A program made the position numbers and the translations under genes. A stretch of 47,199 nucleotides of DNA. It comes from Cudoniella acicularis. Taxonomy: Eukaryota > Ascomycota > Leotiomycetes > Helotiales > Helotiaceae. The first letter of the stretch is position 1. Each line of letters opens with the position of its first letter. The stretch is taken from the NCBI GenBank assembly GCA_013054445.1, contig JAAMPI010000257.1:1-47199 (forward strand), given 5' to 3'. The notes beneath the pieces are model-generated. The model was given only the letters and a program-made list of their open reading frames with translations, made no database searches and was not told the DNA's origin. Of the stretch, positions 28,729 through 42,947 are shown in pieces.

Positions 28729-31700
28729 ATGAGAATTTTTAAAAGTCATCCTTTATTAAAATTAGTTAATTCCTATTTAATCGATTCGCCCCAACCATCT
28801 AACTTAAGTTATTTATGAAACTTTGGTTCTTTATTAGCTGTATGTTTAATTATACAAATAATTACAGGTGTAACTTTAGCTATGCACTATAATCCTAGTG
28901 TATTAGAAGCCTTTAATTCTATAGAACATATTATGCGTGATGTTAACAATGGTTGATTAATACGTTACTTACACAGTAATACAGCTTCAGCTTTTTTCTT
29001 TTTAGTATATTTACATATGGGTAGAGGTTTATACTATGGGTCATATAGAGCTCCTAGAACATTAGTATGAACTTTAGGTGTAGTTATATTTCTATTAATG
29101 ATAGTTACAGGATTCCTGGGTTATTATAGTAGCCCAAAATGATCTACATTAAATTTATATCTTTTATTCAACAACTTATTTTCTATACAAAATATTATTT
29201 ATTTATCTGCATTTTTTGCTTTAATTAGTTTCATTGTATTATATCTAGATGGTTTTAAATTATCTTCAATTTCTTATGTTAAACATTTTCAAATATTTTC
29301 TTTTGTATTTTTAATTATAATATTAATAATATATGCATGTAATTTACATTTTATAGATATTATCCATCACATTAAGGATAAAGATAAAATAAATTTACAT
29401 GGGCATATTTCTTTAGACAAAGAGGCGGCTAAAGAAATAAGTAGTGGATTAAGTATTATTGGTAGTAANNNNNNNNNNNNNNNNNNNNNNNNNNNNNNNN
29501 NNNNNNNNNNNNNNNNNNNNNNNNNNNNNNNNNNNNNNNNNNNNNNNNNNNNNNNNNNNNNNNNNNNNNNNNNNNNNNNNNNNNNNNNNNTANGTCATTC
29601 AAAAATTACAACTATTAATAGAAACAGTATTCTTTTAGAAGAAAATATTATAAACAATCCTTCTACTAGTCATATATCTACAGGTATAAATAAACTAGTC
29701 AGTGGTAATATAGAATCTAGTCCTTTACAAGATTTACTCTTAAATTTAGAATTAACTAATTATGTTTGTTTAAGTTTAATTTTAATATTATCTTTACAGA
29801 TAATATATAAGTTTAACGTAAAAGATAACATTAAGATTAATTTATCCAAAATATTAGGTAATAGTTTTAATAAAACTTTAGAATATTATTTTAATAAGAT
29901 AATACTACTTAATAAAAAAATGAGTATTGTTTATATTTGAGCAATACTAATAACTTTAACTATTGCACTATCTTTTTCTGGATACGCCTGTCATGATTTA
30001 TATAATCATCTAGATGACTATATTACTGTACATAATAATATTATAAAAAAAGTAATTAAAAAAAGAAACGATAAAAATAAATAAAATAATGATAAATAAT
30101 AATATAATAAATTTAAAGCTAAGCATAAATAAATTCGAGTTTTCCAAACGTTCTTTTACAAATATATCAGGATCAAATAATCTTCTAGATCAGTTTTTAA
30201 TTAATAACAATCTTGAACCTACACATATTTATGAAAACCTAGATTTAGATGAAACCAAAAAACAAATATTAGCTGATACTAAAACTCTTAGCGGAGTATA
30301 TTTAATTTTTAACAAAATAACAGGTGATTATTATATAGGGTCAGCATCTACAGGTAGATTCTATTCTAGATTCTCTAATCACTTAATATATCTTACAGGT
30401 AATAAGGTATTAAAACATGCAGTGAGAAAATATAAACTTCATAACTTTTCTTTTTTAATATTAGATTTATTTCCTGAAGTAGTAACTAAAGAAAACAATA
30501 AAAATCTGTTAGATATAGAAGATTTTTATTTAAAATCTTTACTACCTAATTATAATATACTTACGGAGGCTGGTTCAAGTTTTGGTTATAAACATACTGA
30601 ATTAAGTCGTATAAATATGAAGAATAATTATAGTGATTACCGTCGTGAACTAATACGTAACCTTAACAAAGGTAAAAAATTATCAGATAAAACTAAAGAA
30701 GAAATGAGACAAAAAAAGCTTTAAGTAGAGAAAAAAAAAGGATTTTTACTCCTGAAGCTTTGTTTAATATGAAAAAAAAAGTCTAAACCTTTAGTTTTAT
30801 ATAATTTAGATCGTACTGTTTATGGAGAATATCCTAGTATTGTAGAAGCTGCTATAAGTATTAATTGTAGTGAAAAAACCATTAGAAGAGCTTTGAAATC
30901 CGAAAAAAAAACTGTTAAAAAGACGGTTTTTTGTTGAATTAAAGATATAAATTTAATTTATTTTATAGTCCCATGAGTTTATATTTCTATGTAATTTTTA
31001 TAAAAAAATAGAATTAAAATGGAATAATCCGACAGGGTTATTGAAGAAATAATTATTTCTTTGGCGATGTTAGTGAAAACGGTCAAAGATTATTAAATTT
31101 TAATAATAGAGACCGTCGGTTATATAAATAATCGCTACAGACTGGGTCACTAATGGGTGTCTGAAATGATGCTTAATGTACAGTCGAAACTTTTGATTAA
31201 TAGTCAATAGAATATACGAATTCAAAGTTATTCTAGTTTTATGCCTTTTTTAAGTGTAAAATAAGCCAGTATGTTTTACCATATGGTCAAATGTCATTAT
31301 GAGGTGCCACAGTTATTACTAACTTAATGAGTGCAATACCCTGAATAGGACAAGATATTGTCGAATTTATTTGAGGGGGCTTTTCTGTAAATAATGCTAC
31401 TTTAAACCGATTTTTTGCTTTACACTTTGTATTACCTTTTGTATTAGCTGCTGTAGTATTAATGCACTTAATAGCGCTTCACGATAGTGCTGGATCAGGT
31501 AATCCTTTAGGTGTTTCAGGTAACTATGATAGATTACCTTTTGCTCCCTATTTCTTATTTAAAGATTTAGTAACTATATTTATATTTATAATTGTATTAA
31601 GTGTATTTGTATTCTTCATGCCTAACGTATTAGGAGATAGTGATAACTATGTTATGGCTAACCCTATGCAAACTCCACCTGCTATAGTTCCTGAGTGATA

Positions 31701-32500
31701 AAAAAGATGTTACTTAATCTTGCTATTTGCTGGAAAACCCTAAGCTCCCTTTTTACTTGCATGTAATTTTAGTTAGGATAATCAGCAGGAAACCAACGGA
31801 TATATGGGCAGCTTAATATTGTCCTAATCTGCCCAAGTAATATCTTAGTAGGATCCTCAGAGACTACACGCGAGACATTTTTAAATTATATAAATTTAAA
31901 TCTGAAGATATAGTCCGAACGTTGTAGTAATACAACGAATAAATAATAAATTATTTATATAATTAACATGAATATTAAACTTATATTTTTTAAATAATAG
32001 CAACTAGTCTAGTATTATAGGGAGCTGTAATGGACTTTACAGTTGGAATTAATAAATAAAAATCCAGATAATAATATACTAACCGAAAAATATAATACAA
32101 ACAAGATAAGCTAAATATATCATATTAATTATATTTGTTCATTTATTTTTTTTTTGATCTTTTACCTTTCTATGCTATACTTAGAAGTATACCTAATAAA
32201 TTATTAGGTGTTATCGCAATGTTAAGTGCTATTTTAATTTTATTAGCTATGCCATTTACTGATTTAAGTAGAAGCAGAGGTATACAATTTAGACCTTTAA
32301 GTAAAATAGCTTTCTATATTTTTATTGCTAACTTTTTAATATTAATGGTTTTAGGTGCTAAACACGTTGAATCTCCCTTTATAGAATTTGGGCAAATAAG
32401 TACTGTTCTTTATTTTGCTCATTTCTTAATAATAGTGCCTGGTATTAGTTTACTTGAAAATAGTTTAGTTGAACTAAATCTTTCTCGGGTCAAAATTTAA
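28729..32500 (+). CDS. cob: Apocytochrome b (three exons)
   Basis: Core subunit of complex III carrying both b hemes. Exons 28729-29121, 31270-31699 and 32157-32500 join to 388 residues, the usual length. It starts [20 protein letters not shown]. Motifs include [34 protein letters not shown] and, after intron 1, [28 protein letters not shown] then spans intron 2. No frameshift lies in the exons. Intron sites fall at FLG/YVLPYG and PEW/Y. Confidence 0.94.
29122..30084 (+). CDS. Unidentified membrane ORF in cob intron 1, in frame with cob exon 1
   Basis: The cob frame runs straight into the intron and stays open to TAA 30082. It encodes no LAGLIDADG or GIY-YIG motif. Seen instead: hydrophobic segments ([34 protein letters not shown]), a polar segment with [18 protein letters not shown], the N gap, a polar stretch, then more membrane helices ([35 protein letters not shown]) and a charged end. 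The order and C-terminal residues resemble the tail of the nad5-intron ORF. The gap length (122) keeps the frame, if real. Function unknown. Confidence 0.65.
29469..29593. other. Assembly gap (N run)
   Basis: Bases 29469-29590 are N, and 29593 is N. The gap lies inside the membrane ORF of cob intron 1, just after GLSIIGS. In the related nad5-intron ORF the corresponding place holds a Gly/Ala-rich segment. Confidence 1.
30089..30994 (+). CDS. GIY-YIG endonuclease ORF in cob intron 1, frameshifted near its end
   Basis: Starts 4 bases after the membrane ORF stop. The GIY-YIG domain is complete: [20 protein letters not shown] (residues ~70-90), [10 protein letters not shown] with the catalytic Arg, then [20 protein letters not shown] with the conserved Asn. 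[18 protein letters not shown] motifs follow. A-run shifts near 30713 and 30772 break the last ~90 residues ([28 protein letters not shown]), a helix-turn-helix-like DNA-binding tail ending at TAA 30992. The catalytic part is intact. Confidence 0.82.
31700..32156 (+). other. Group I intron 2 of cob, no ORF
   Basis: Inserted within the Tyr codon of PEWY. Exon 2 ends TGAT and exon 3 begins ATCTTTTACC. CCTCAGAGACTACACGCGAG (about 31855-31874) and AAGATATAGTCCGAACG (about 31905-31921) are typical P7 strands, nearly identical to those of the nad5 intron. At 457 bases it is a minimal intron. Confidence 0.85.
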
Positions 32501-33253
32501 TAATAGGAATATTATAGCTCATTTAATCAGTATTTAGACTATTTATGGTGTAATAGCTGGTATTTGCCAGGCTTGCTGGAATATTCTACATGCTAATACT
32601 CTAGCTTGTGATCATGTTTAATTTGCTTTTACACAAACTAGCCTAGCAGGTACAGCTTGTAACTTAGGATCACCTGCTCACTCTAGTATCACCTACTTTA
32701 GTTTATTCTTGTGATATTTTCCAAGCTATATCTTGTAGTGGTTGTTATGTGGGTTAAATATATATTTAATATAATTAGTACCTATTCCTAGGTTTACCAT
32801 TACAAAACTCCCCCTCTCTTTTTTCTTTCCTCATGTATATTTTTATTCAAGTCTTTTTAATTAATATAAAAACCAAACACAGGTTAACTAAGTTTAAATC
32901 TATTTGGCTATTATAAATTCATAATATATAGAGTAAAAAAATATTTTTTATTATAAAGAAACTAGGGAATATAAGTATATACCGATGACTATATTAAAAT
33001 AGAATAGCCAGTATGTACGAGATAAGTAGTAGATGGTTTTACCTTCAGAATGCATATATTAAATAAGGGGATTCATTCCTCCATATCTCTTATCCCTATT
33101 TATACCTTTAAATCAAGGATTTAGTAATTTAATTTAAAAATATGTATATATAACCTTTAAATTATAAACACTATAAAAATCTATATATATATAAAAAAAT
33201 AAATATTTTTTTTTTAAGTATTTTTTTTTTTTACCTTAAATAAATATAATCTT
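32501..33253. other. Intergenic region between cob and cox1
   Basis: About 750 bases. Apart from the trnC-like copy at 33018 I recognise no gene. The first 300 bases are less AT-rich than the surroundings. A pyrimidine-rich tract (CTCCCCCTCTCTTTTTTCTT) lies near 32809. Confidence 0.4.
33018..33091 (+). pseudogene. Degraded trnC copy
   Basis: Shares GTAGATGG, a GCA-containing loop, GGGG-TTCATTCCTCC-like T arm and CATATCTCTT 3' end with trnC at 27726. The anticodon stem does not pair well. Confidence 0.5.
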
Positions 33254-36274
<3,021 letters not shown>

Positions 36275-36283
36275 TTAGAAAAA

Positions 36284-36508
36284 ATGTATACTATAACTGA
36301 CTTTATTTTTAAGGAGTATAACGCTAAAGTTTATAACCAAACTACAGAAGCTTACGATACGCTAAATGAAGAGGATAAAAATTTAACTGCTCAACTTGAA
36401 GGATATTATATATTTATAAGTGTTATTAGATTCCAAATAGGTTGGGNCCTGCTAACCATTCATTATGTAAACAGGTTTTTGGATATATTTCTTTATATAA
36501 AGAATTAG
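36284..36508 (+). CDS. Small unidentified ORF after cox1
   Basis: 74 residues, ATG nine bases after the cox1 stop. The first 45 residues are mixed and charged (FKEYNAKVYNQTTEAYDTLN, EEDKNLTAQLEGYY), unlike random AT-rich translation. The end is hydrophobic and runs into the tRNA-like element at 36499. One base (36447) is N. No family recognised. It could be a remnant. Confidence 0.35.
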   Translation: MYTITDFIFKEYNAKVYNQTTEAYDTLNEEDKNLTAQLEGYYIFISVIRFQIGWXLLTIHYVNRFLDIFLYIKN

Positions 36509-36592
36509 CTTAATAGGTAAAGCAACTTTTTTTTATATAACTAAAAAGTTATTATTAAAAGTGGTATATAAGTTCGACTCTTTTATTCTTTT
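36499..36592 (+). tRNA. tRNA-like element with oversized anticodon loop, copy 2
   Basis: Perfect acceptor AAAGAAT/ATTCTTT, D arm GCTT AATAGGTA AAGC, T loop TTCGACT, and an AACTTTT/AAAAGTT stem closing a 13-base loop. It is a relative of the element at 11515. It ends directly before the nad2 ATG (36593), so it could serve as a cleavage signal that releases the nad2 mRNA. Confidence 0.45.
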
Positions 36593-38300
36593 ATGTTAAT
36601 TATTTCAATTATGTTTTTATTATTATCTAATGCCGTCACTTTAAGACGAGATAAATCTATTCTTTTCAGTAGAGTTGCTATATTAGTTTTATTCTACTCT
36701 TTTTTTACTCGCCTTTAATAGCTTATATATTACCTATTTAGATAGAGGTATTGGTTTGTTTGGTGGTTTATTTCATGCAACAAGCACTACACATATTTTT
36801 CATTTATTTATATTTATAATAAGTGCAGCTATTTTACAGTTAACCGGGTTCTACCCTCGAAAAGTTTGAATACCCGAATATTCGTCCTTAACCCAGTTAT
36901 TTTTATATAAATTTTTATACTATAGAACAAAAATAACGGATAAAATGGGAGAACAATTTAAAATAATAGAATATCCTTTAATCTTATTATTTATAATAAC
37001 CGGGGCAATCTTTTTAATATCTGCGAGTGATTTAGTTTCTATATTCCTTTCTATTGAGTTACAAAGTTATGGTTTATATTTACTTAGTACATTATATCGA
37101 AATTCCGAATTGGCTACTAGTGGTGGTCTGACTTATTTTTTATTAGGTGGTTTAAGTTCTTGTTTCATATTATTAGGAACCAGTTTATTATATGCAAACT
37201 CTGGTACAACTAATCTAGATGGTATATATGTGGTAACTAGTATAAGTGATCTAGGAAATGATCTAGCCAAAGAAATAAAAGATAAAGTTATAGATTGATA
37301 TAAATCGGATTATATTAATATATCCTTACTTATATTAAGTGTAGGTTTTTTATTTAAAGTAAGTGCGGCACCTTTTCATTTCTGATCCCCCGACGTTTAT
37401 GATGGAATACCTACAATTGTTACAACATTTGTAGCTATAATCGCAAAAATATCCATATTTATATTTTTATTAGAATTAGTACATTATACAAGTAATTCTT
37501 TATTTAATTATGAATTTAGTTGAACTACCAGTTTATTGGTTAGTTCTTTATTATCTTTAATAATAGGAACAGTTCTTGGTCTTACTCAAGTGAGAATAAA
37601 AAGATTGCTTGCTTATAGTACTATTTCACACGTAGGATTTATATTATTAGCATTAAGTATTAATAGTATTGAATCAATTCAAGCTTTTATATTCTACTTA
37701 ATGCAATACTCGATTACTAATTTAAACGCGTTTATTATACTAATTAGTATAGGTTTCTCTCTGTTTTATTATGTTAATAAAACTGATGAGTATAAACAAT
37801 TAGCGGAAAAAGAAAATTCACCCATACAATTGATAAGTCAGTTAAAAGGTTATTTCTACATAAACCCTGTTTTAGCTTTAAGTTTAGCTATTACGATTTT
37901 TTCTTTTGTAGGTATACCACCTCTGATAGGTTTTTTTGCCAAACAGATGGTGCTAAGTGCCGCGTTGGATAGTGGTTATGTTTTTATGGCTTTAATGGCA
38001 ATATTAACCAGTGTAATAAGTGCAGTTTATTATTTAAATATAATAAAACAAGTATTCTTTGATAAACCAGAATATAAAATAAACGAAAGAAAATAAAAAA
38101 CCTAAATTTAGATGGTAATATTATTAAAAAGGATGTTTTAATAAAAAAAATTTATCTTTAAAGTAGATAGTATAAAATTATCTAGTCCTTTAACTAATAC
38201 TATATCAATATTATCCTTAACTATACTTTTATTTATGTTTATACCCCAAGAATGATTAAGTATGGCTAATATATTAGCACTCTTATTATTTAATCCTTAA
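36593..38300 (+). CDS. nad2: NADH dehydrogenase subunit 2 (several frameshifts at homopolymers)
   Basis: Proton-pumping complex I subunit, about 569 residues. It starts [20 protein letters not shown], includes [40 protein letters not shown] and [19 protein letters not shown]. An extra T in a seven-T run (36700-36706) breaks the start. Further A-run shifts lie between about 38085 and 38160, after which the end ([26 protein letters not shown]) is normal. TAA 38298 is immediately followed by the nad3 ATG, the common fungal arrangement. Confidence 0.9.
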
Positions 38301-38718
38301 ATGACAAGTACAACTTTTTTTTTTTGTTTTTATTCCATTATTAGCTATTATATTACTAGCAGTTAATTTAATATTTGCTCCACATAATCCCTATCAGGAA
38401 AAAGATTCAGTCTTCGAATGTGGATTTCATTCATTCCTTGGTCAAAATAGAACACAGTTTAGTATCTCTTTTTTCATATTTGCACTTTTGTTTTTACTTT
38501 TTGATCTAGAAATACTTTTAGTTTATCCTTATGTCGTTAGTGCACATACAAATGGTATATACGGACTAGTGATAATGCTAATATTCTTTTTAGCATTAAC
38601 GTTAGGTTTCGCCTTTGAGTTAGGTAAGAATGCCTTAAAAATAGATAGCAGACAAATGCTTACTTTAAATAATAACAGAATAGCTTCAGTATCAACATTA
38701 TCTCATTTAAATTTTTAA
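38301..38718 (+). CDS. nad3: NADH dehydrogenase subunit 3 (one frameshift at a T run)
   Basis: Small complex I membrane subunit. After an eleven-T run (38315-38325, ten expected) it reads FIPLLAIILLAVNLIFAPHN, YQEKDSVFECGFHSFLGQNR and FDLEILLVYPYVVS, all diagnostic (the conserved Cys loop included). Corrected length 138 residues. The start ATG abuts the nad2 stop. Confidence 0.93.
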
Positions 38719-38974
38719 TGTTTATTCGTTTATTTTTATCTAATTTATATTTAAATAATATAACTTGTGCCTCATCTATTTTACTTTAGTAAATCTATCT
38801 ATTTAAGATAGTTATACAAGGTGTACTTTGCTTATGCAAATTTATCTTGTATAAGCTGATAAGTGGTTTCTGTTTTAACATATTTTTTGTTAATAATATA
38901 AATACATATTTTATGTATATTAACGTTATATTACTTAAATTTATTCCAGAAAAATTGATAACAAAATTTTTTTT

Positions 38975-39730
38975 ATGCTTAGCTTATTATATATAAGTCT
39001 TTTTAATAATTGTGATACACCTAGACCCTGGGGTCTTTATTTTCAAGATAGTGCTACTCCTCAAATGGAAGGGTTAGTGGAATTACATGATAATATTATG
39101 TTTTATTTAGTTATAATATTATTCGGTGTAGGTTGAATAATGATATCTATAGTTAGAAATTATACTAATGAAAAATCACCTATATCTCATAAATATTTAA
39201 ACCATGGAACATTAATAGAATTGATATGAACAATTACACCTGCCTTAATATTAATATTAATAGCTTTTCCATCATTTAAATTGTTATATTTAATGGATGA
39301 AGTTAGTGATCCTGCGATGTCTGTATTAGCAGAAGGTCACCAGTGATATTGAAGTTACCAATATCCGGATTTTTTAAATGCAGATGAGGAATTTATAGAA
39401 TTCGATTCATATTTAGTACCAGAATCTGATCTAGAAGATGGAGCATTAAGAATGTTAGAAGTAGATAACAGAGTTATAATCCCGGAATTAACACATGTGA
39501 GATTTATTGTTACAGCGGCAGATGTTATACATTCTTTTGCTTGTCCTGCATTAGGTATTAAATGTGATGCATATCCAGGTAGATTAAACCAAGTTTCTGT
39601 TCTTATTAACAGAGAAGGAACTTTTTATGGACAATGTTCAGAAATATGTGGTATTTTACACAGCTCTATGCCTATAGTCATTGAATCAGTAAGTATAGAA
39701 AAATTTTTATCTTGATTAGAAGAACAGTAA
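38975..39730 (+). CDS. cox2: Cytochrome c oxidase subunit II
   Basis: 251 residues with two membrane helices and the CuA domain. Diagnostic parts: [34 protein letters not shown], and the CuA ligands in [20 protein letters not shown] and [15 protein letters not shown]. Intact, with no frameshift or intron. Upstream 38719-38974 shows no gene. Confidence 0.95.
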
Positions 39731-39833
39731 TAAAAATTTTGTATAATAGATTTCATAAGTTTTATTTTAAAAGTTTTGTTTATTTTAAAAGTTTTTTTAT
39801 TAATAATAAAAAAAAAGAGTAAATTATAAAATA

Positions 39834-39869
39834 GCCGAAATATAAACTTTATAATTTATCTATTTCGGC
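39834..39869 (+). terminator. Hairpin downstream of cox2
   Basis: GCCGAAATA (39834-39842) pairs with TATTTCGGC (39861-39869). An overlapping alternative pairs TAAATTATAAA with TTTATAATTTA. Possible mRNA 3'-end structure between cox2 and nad4. Confidence 0.5.
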
Positions 39870-40007
39870 CTTTATAAAAATGAGCTTTCCTGTATTTTAT
39901 CTTTTTATAATGTAAAAGTGTCTAAAAATAAAGGAGTTATTTAACTATACAGTTGTGTAATAGTCTTAGTAAAGATTATTTCATATAATCCTGAGGAAAA
40001 TTCGTTT

Positions 40008-41496
40008 ATGGTTTTTATATTTAAAAATATGTTACTTACACTTTTATTAATAGTACCTCTGATAGGTATATTTGGAATTTCAACTGGTATGTCTTACCAA
40101 TTATTAGATATTAACCGTATTAAGAAAATAGCCTTATCTACATCTATATTTAACCTTTTTATCTCTTTAGTTATTTTTATATTGTTTGATTTTAGTAACA
40201 ATCAATTTCAATTTGTCCAAGAATATCATGAAATAAGTACTTTTGATTTTTACTTAGGTTTAGATGGATTATCCATATATTTTGTTTTATTAACAACTAT
40301 TATAACTCCTATTGCTTTATTAAGTAATTGAAATTCTATCCATGAAAATGTTAGATCATACGTAATAATAATTTTATTATTAGAAACTTTATTATTAGCA
40401 GTTTTTTTTAGTACTAGATATTTTGTTGTTTTATATCTTTTTTGAAAGTATATTACCTCCATTATTTATATTAATAGGTTTATTTGGATCAAGTAATAAA
40501 GTACGGGCTAGTTTTTATCTATTCTTATATACTTTATTCGGATCATTGTTTTTATTATTATCTATATTAACTATGTCATCTATAATGGGAACTACTGACT
40601 TCGACGCGTTATGCAAAACGAATTTTAAATATTCTACTCAGTTATTTTTATTTTATGGTATATTTATTGCATTTGCTGTAAAAACACCTACTATATTTTT
40701 AAACACTTGATTATTAAAAGCTCATGTTGAGTCTCCTTTAGGCGGTAGTATAATCTTGGCGGCTATCGTACTAAAATTAAGTTTATATGGTATATTTAGA
40801 CTAATCTTACCTTTATTACCTAAAGCTTCTATAGATTATACTTATATAATATATTTAATAGGAGTTATAACTATAATATATGCTAGTTTTAGTACTTTAA
40901 GAACTATAGATGTTAAAGAACTTATAGCTTATAGTTCTGTATCACATGCGGCTGTATATCTTATAGGTGTATTTAGTAATACTATTCAAGGAATAGAAGG
41001 TGGTATTGCTCTAGGGTTAGCCCACGGGTTTGTTTCAAGTGGTTTATTTATTTGTGCTGGAGGTGTATTGTATGATAGATCAGGTACTAGATTAATCAGT
41101 TATTATAGAGGTATTGCTCAAATAATGCCTATATTCTCTATTTTATTTTTTATTTTATCTTTAGGTAACTGTGGAGTTCCTCTTACTTTAAATTTTGTAG
41201 GAGAATTTATGTCTTTATACGGTGTATTCGAAAGATTGCCTTTATTAGGTGTTTTCGCTAGTTCATCTATAGTTTTTTCAGCCGCATACACTATATATAT
41301 GTTTAATAGAATAGCTTTTGGTGGATCATTTAGTAAATTTTTTGAAGCTAATATAAGTGATGTAAACAAGCGTGAGTTTTTTATATTGCTTACTTTAGTT
41401 ATATTTACTGTTGTATTAGGTATATATCCAGCTCCTATTTTAGACGGTTTACATTACTCTGTTTCATCTTTAATTTATAATAATATAATCAATTAA
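40008..41496 (+). CDS. nad4: NADH dehydrogenase subunit 4 (one frameshift at a T run)
   Basis: Proton-pumping complex I subunit, 495 residues after correction. An eight-T run (40402-40409) carries one extra T. Removing it gives AVFLVLDILLFYIFFESILP, the canonical sequence. Other landmarks: LLKAHVESPLGGSIILAAIV, LIAYSSVSHAAVYLIGVFSN and GLAHGFVSSGLFICAGG. It ends at TAA 41494. Confidence 0.93.
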
Positions 41497-41545
41497 TCTA
41501 TTAAAATAAGATTTGGATTAAAATAATATAAATTTTAGCTAATTT

Positions 41546-41950
41546 ATGCCAAAAGTCCTGAAAAAAAAAAGAATGTATAATTATAATAATGATTTTATTC
41601 GCATTAATCTGGAGTCTTTTGGTGTATCAGATTTTAGAACTATATTGTTAGATCATTATCTTAATACAAGTGATAATACAAGTTTTAATAAAATCACTTA
41701 TATTAAATTTATACATTTGTTTGATTATGTGGGTTCTCATATAAGTCAATCCGAATTTTTATTACCACTTCGTGTAATTTTGGAATGGTATAGTTTAGAG
41801 TATGATTGTATGCTTAGTCAGATTAGTGAAGAAATTATAGAATCTTTACAACTTGATCAAATGAATTTCCTCACTTGTTATCTAGACCTAATATATATTA
41901 TTTCTATTTTAAAAATAATAGTATATTGCTTTAATAAAAAGTTTGTTTAG
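41546..41950 (+). CDS. Unidentified ORF, 134 residues
   Basis: Open from ATG with mixed composition: basic start (KVLKKKRMYNYN), a middle such as GVSDFRTILLDHYLNT and GSHISQSEFLLPLRVILEWY, and a short hydrophobic end. No family recognised. It lies 49 bases after nad4 and before a repeated block (41948-42005). The residue mix looks like a genuine protein rather than random AT-rich translation. Confidence 0.45.
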   Translation: MPKVLKKKRMYNYNNDFIRINLESFGVSDFRTILLDHYLNTSDNTSFNKITYIKFIHLFDYVGSHISQSEFLLPLRVILEWYSLEYDCMLSQISEEIIESLQLDQMNFLTCYLDLIYIISILKIIVYCFNKKFV

Positions 41951-42005
41951 AACTTTGTATAGTTTTTAGTAAAACTAAATCTATACTAAATCTAGTATTG
42001 TGTTA
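41948..42005 (+). repeat. Direct repeat left of the 42-kb ORF pair
   Basis: TTAGAACTTTGTATAG, then a spacer, then AAATCTAGTATTGTGTTAAT. The block recurs at 42948-42987 (TAGAACTTGTATATAG, then AAATCTAGTATTGTGTTATT) and partly at 42916. A short copy is at 4411. Confidence 0.6.
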
Positions 42006-42030
42006 ATTATAGGTTTTATATTTAAATAAA

Positions 42031-42582
42031 ATGATGTATATATATATATATATAAATAAATGTTATTTTATATCTATTTATACAATATATTGTATAAAAA
42101 TCCCATTAGTACTTTTTTTTCAGTACTATCTTATGGGTGAAGTAGTGTTGTGCGATGGGGGTAGTAAAGATGTTATTAATGGTTTTTCTTCTTATGCTTC
42201 GTCAGAAGCACAAGTTAATGGTGTCGGAGGTGAATTAGATGGAAAACCTATTAATTCACCTGTTCTAGGTCAGGATGTAAATAATGCATTTGAGTATCCG
42301 CGTTCTATAGGTAATACTCAGTCAGGATATCCTATGTATGATGTAAAAGGTAGATATTTATATAAACCTTATAACGAAGGTTTACAATATACTCCGTCGG
42401 GTTATCGTTATGAATTAGATGGTAATGTTGTTAATCAGCAATCATTTTATCTAGAATTAGATAGAAAACCTGTTTATGCTAAATATTTCGGGCCAGATAC
42501 TCAAGGGAATCCTTTATATACTTGTTATAATGATAGTAGTTGTTCGAGAGAATTAGGTATAATAGAACCTACTAGATCATAG
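42031..42582 (+). CDS. Unidentified ORF with N-terminal membrane segment, up to 183 residues
   Basis: From ATG 42031 a Tyr/Ile-rich hydrophobic stretch precedes MGEVVLCDGGSKDVINGF. ATG 42133 is an alternative start giving 149 residues. The soluble part is rich in Gly, Tyr, Asn and Pro (GNTQSGYPMYDVKGRYLYKP, YTPSGYRYELDGN, GPDTQGNPLYTCYND), a low-complexity but clearly selected composition. It contains no Lys/Asn-rich random pattern and no TGA. Function unknown. It lies between direct repeats. Confidence 0.5.
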   Translation: MMYIYIYINKCYFISIYTIYCIKIPLVLFFQYYLMGEVVLCDGGSKDVINGFSSYASSEAQVNGVGGELDGKPINSPVLGQDVNNAFEYPRSIGNTQSGYPMYDVKGRYLYKPYNEGLQYTPSGYRYELDGNVVNQQSFYLELDRKPVYAKYFGPDTQGNPLYTCYNDSSCSRELGIIEPTRS

Positions 42583-42603
42583 ATAATAGGAAATGGATAT
42601 TAT

Positions 42604-42879
42604 ATGGGAACTGCTAGTAAATGAAAAATTGTAGATACAAGTCCTACAAGAAATAGTAGGCGTATTTATAATAAAATAAAGTAAGGAATAAAAAACCATA
42701 TAGCTAAAAGCAATGAGGAGGCAATGCGACAAAGCCAATCCAAAAATGCAAAATTTGCGCACGAGATAGATCTTGCGCAAAACATGGAGAGAGCTAGACG
42801 TAGTCAACAAATAAATAGTATGTTAAAACCAACTACTACACGTCCAAGTTTAACTAAAGTAAGAAGATTTGGATTTTAA
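42604..42879 (+). pseudogene. ORF interrupted by one in-frame TAA
   Basis: MGTASKWKIVDTSPTRNSRR and IYNKIK, then TAA at 42682. The same frame continues without a break: EEAMRQSQSKNAKFAHEIDL, ERARRSQQINSML, then TRPSLTKVRRFGF, ending at TAA 42877. Either one nonsense mutation splits a 91-codon gene, or the second half starts at ATG 42724. The C-terminal part is basic and helix-like. It may have been joined to the preceding ORF, which ends 22 bases upstream. Confidence 0.4.
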
Positions 42880-42947
42880 ATTACTTTGCCTTTAAGGTTT
42901 TATCTAGTCCTTAAAACTAGTATTGTATTACTAAAAAAAAAAGTTTA

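Larger units (their letters stand above)
29122..31269 (+). other. Group I intron 1 of cob
   Basis: Exon 1 ends CUGGGU. GCCCA at the intron start forms a P1 guide with a terminal U-G pair. The intron ends CCAG before TATGTTTTACC. The 3' core shows CTACAGACTGGGTC (about 31135-31148) and GTACAGTCGAAAC (about 31179-31191), the P7 strands. It holds two ORFs. Confidence 0.85.

Noticed and set aside
40250..41369. Reverse-strand frames within nad4
   Set aside because: Antisense shadows of a strongly conserved gene.
41546..42879. DNA or RNA polymerase gene of a linear mitochondrial plasmid
   Set aside because: No polymerase motif and no long terminal inverted repeats are visible; the ORFs are too short.
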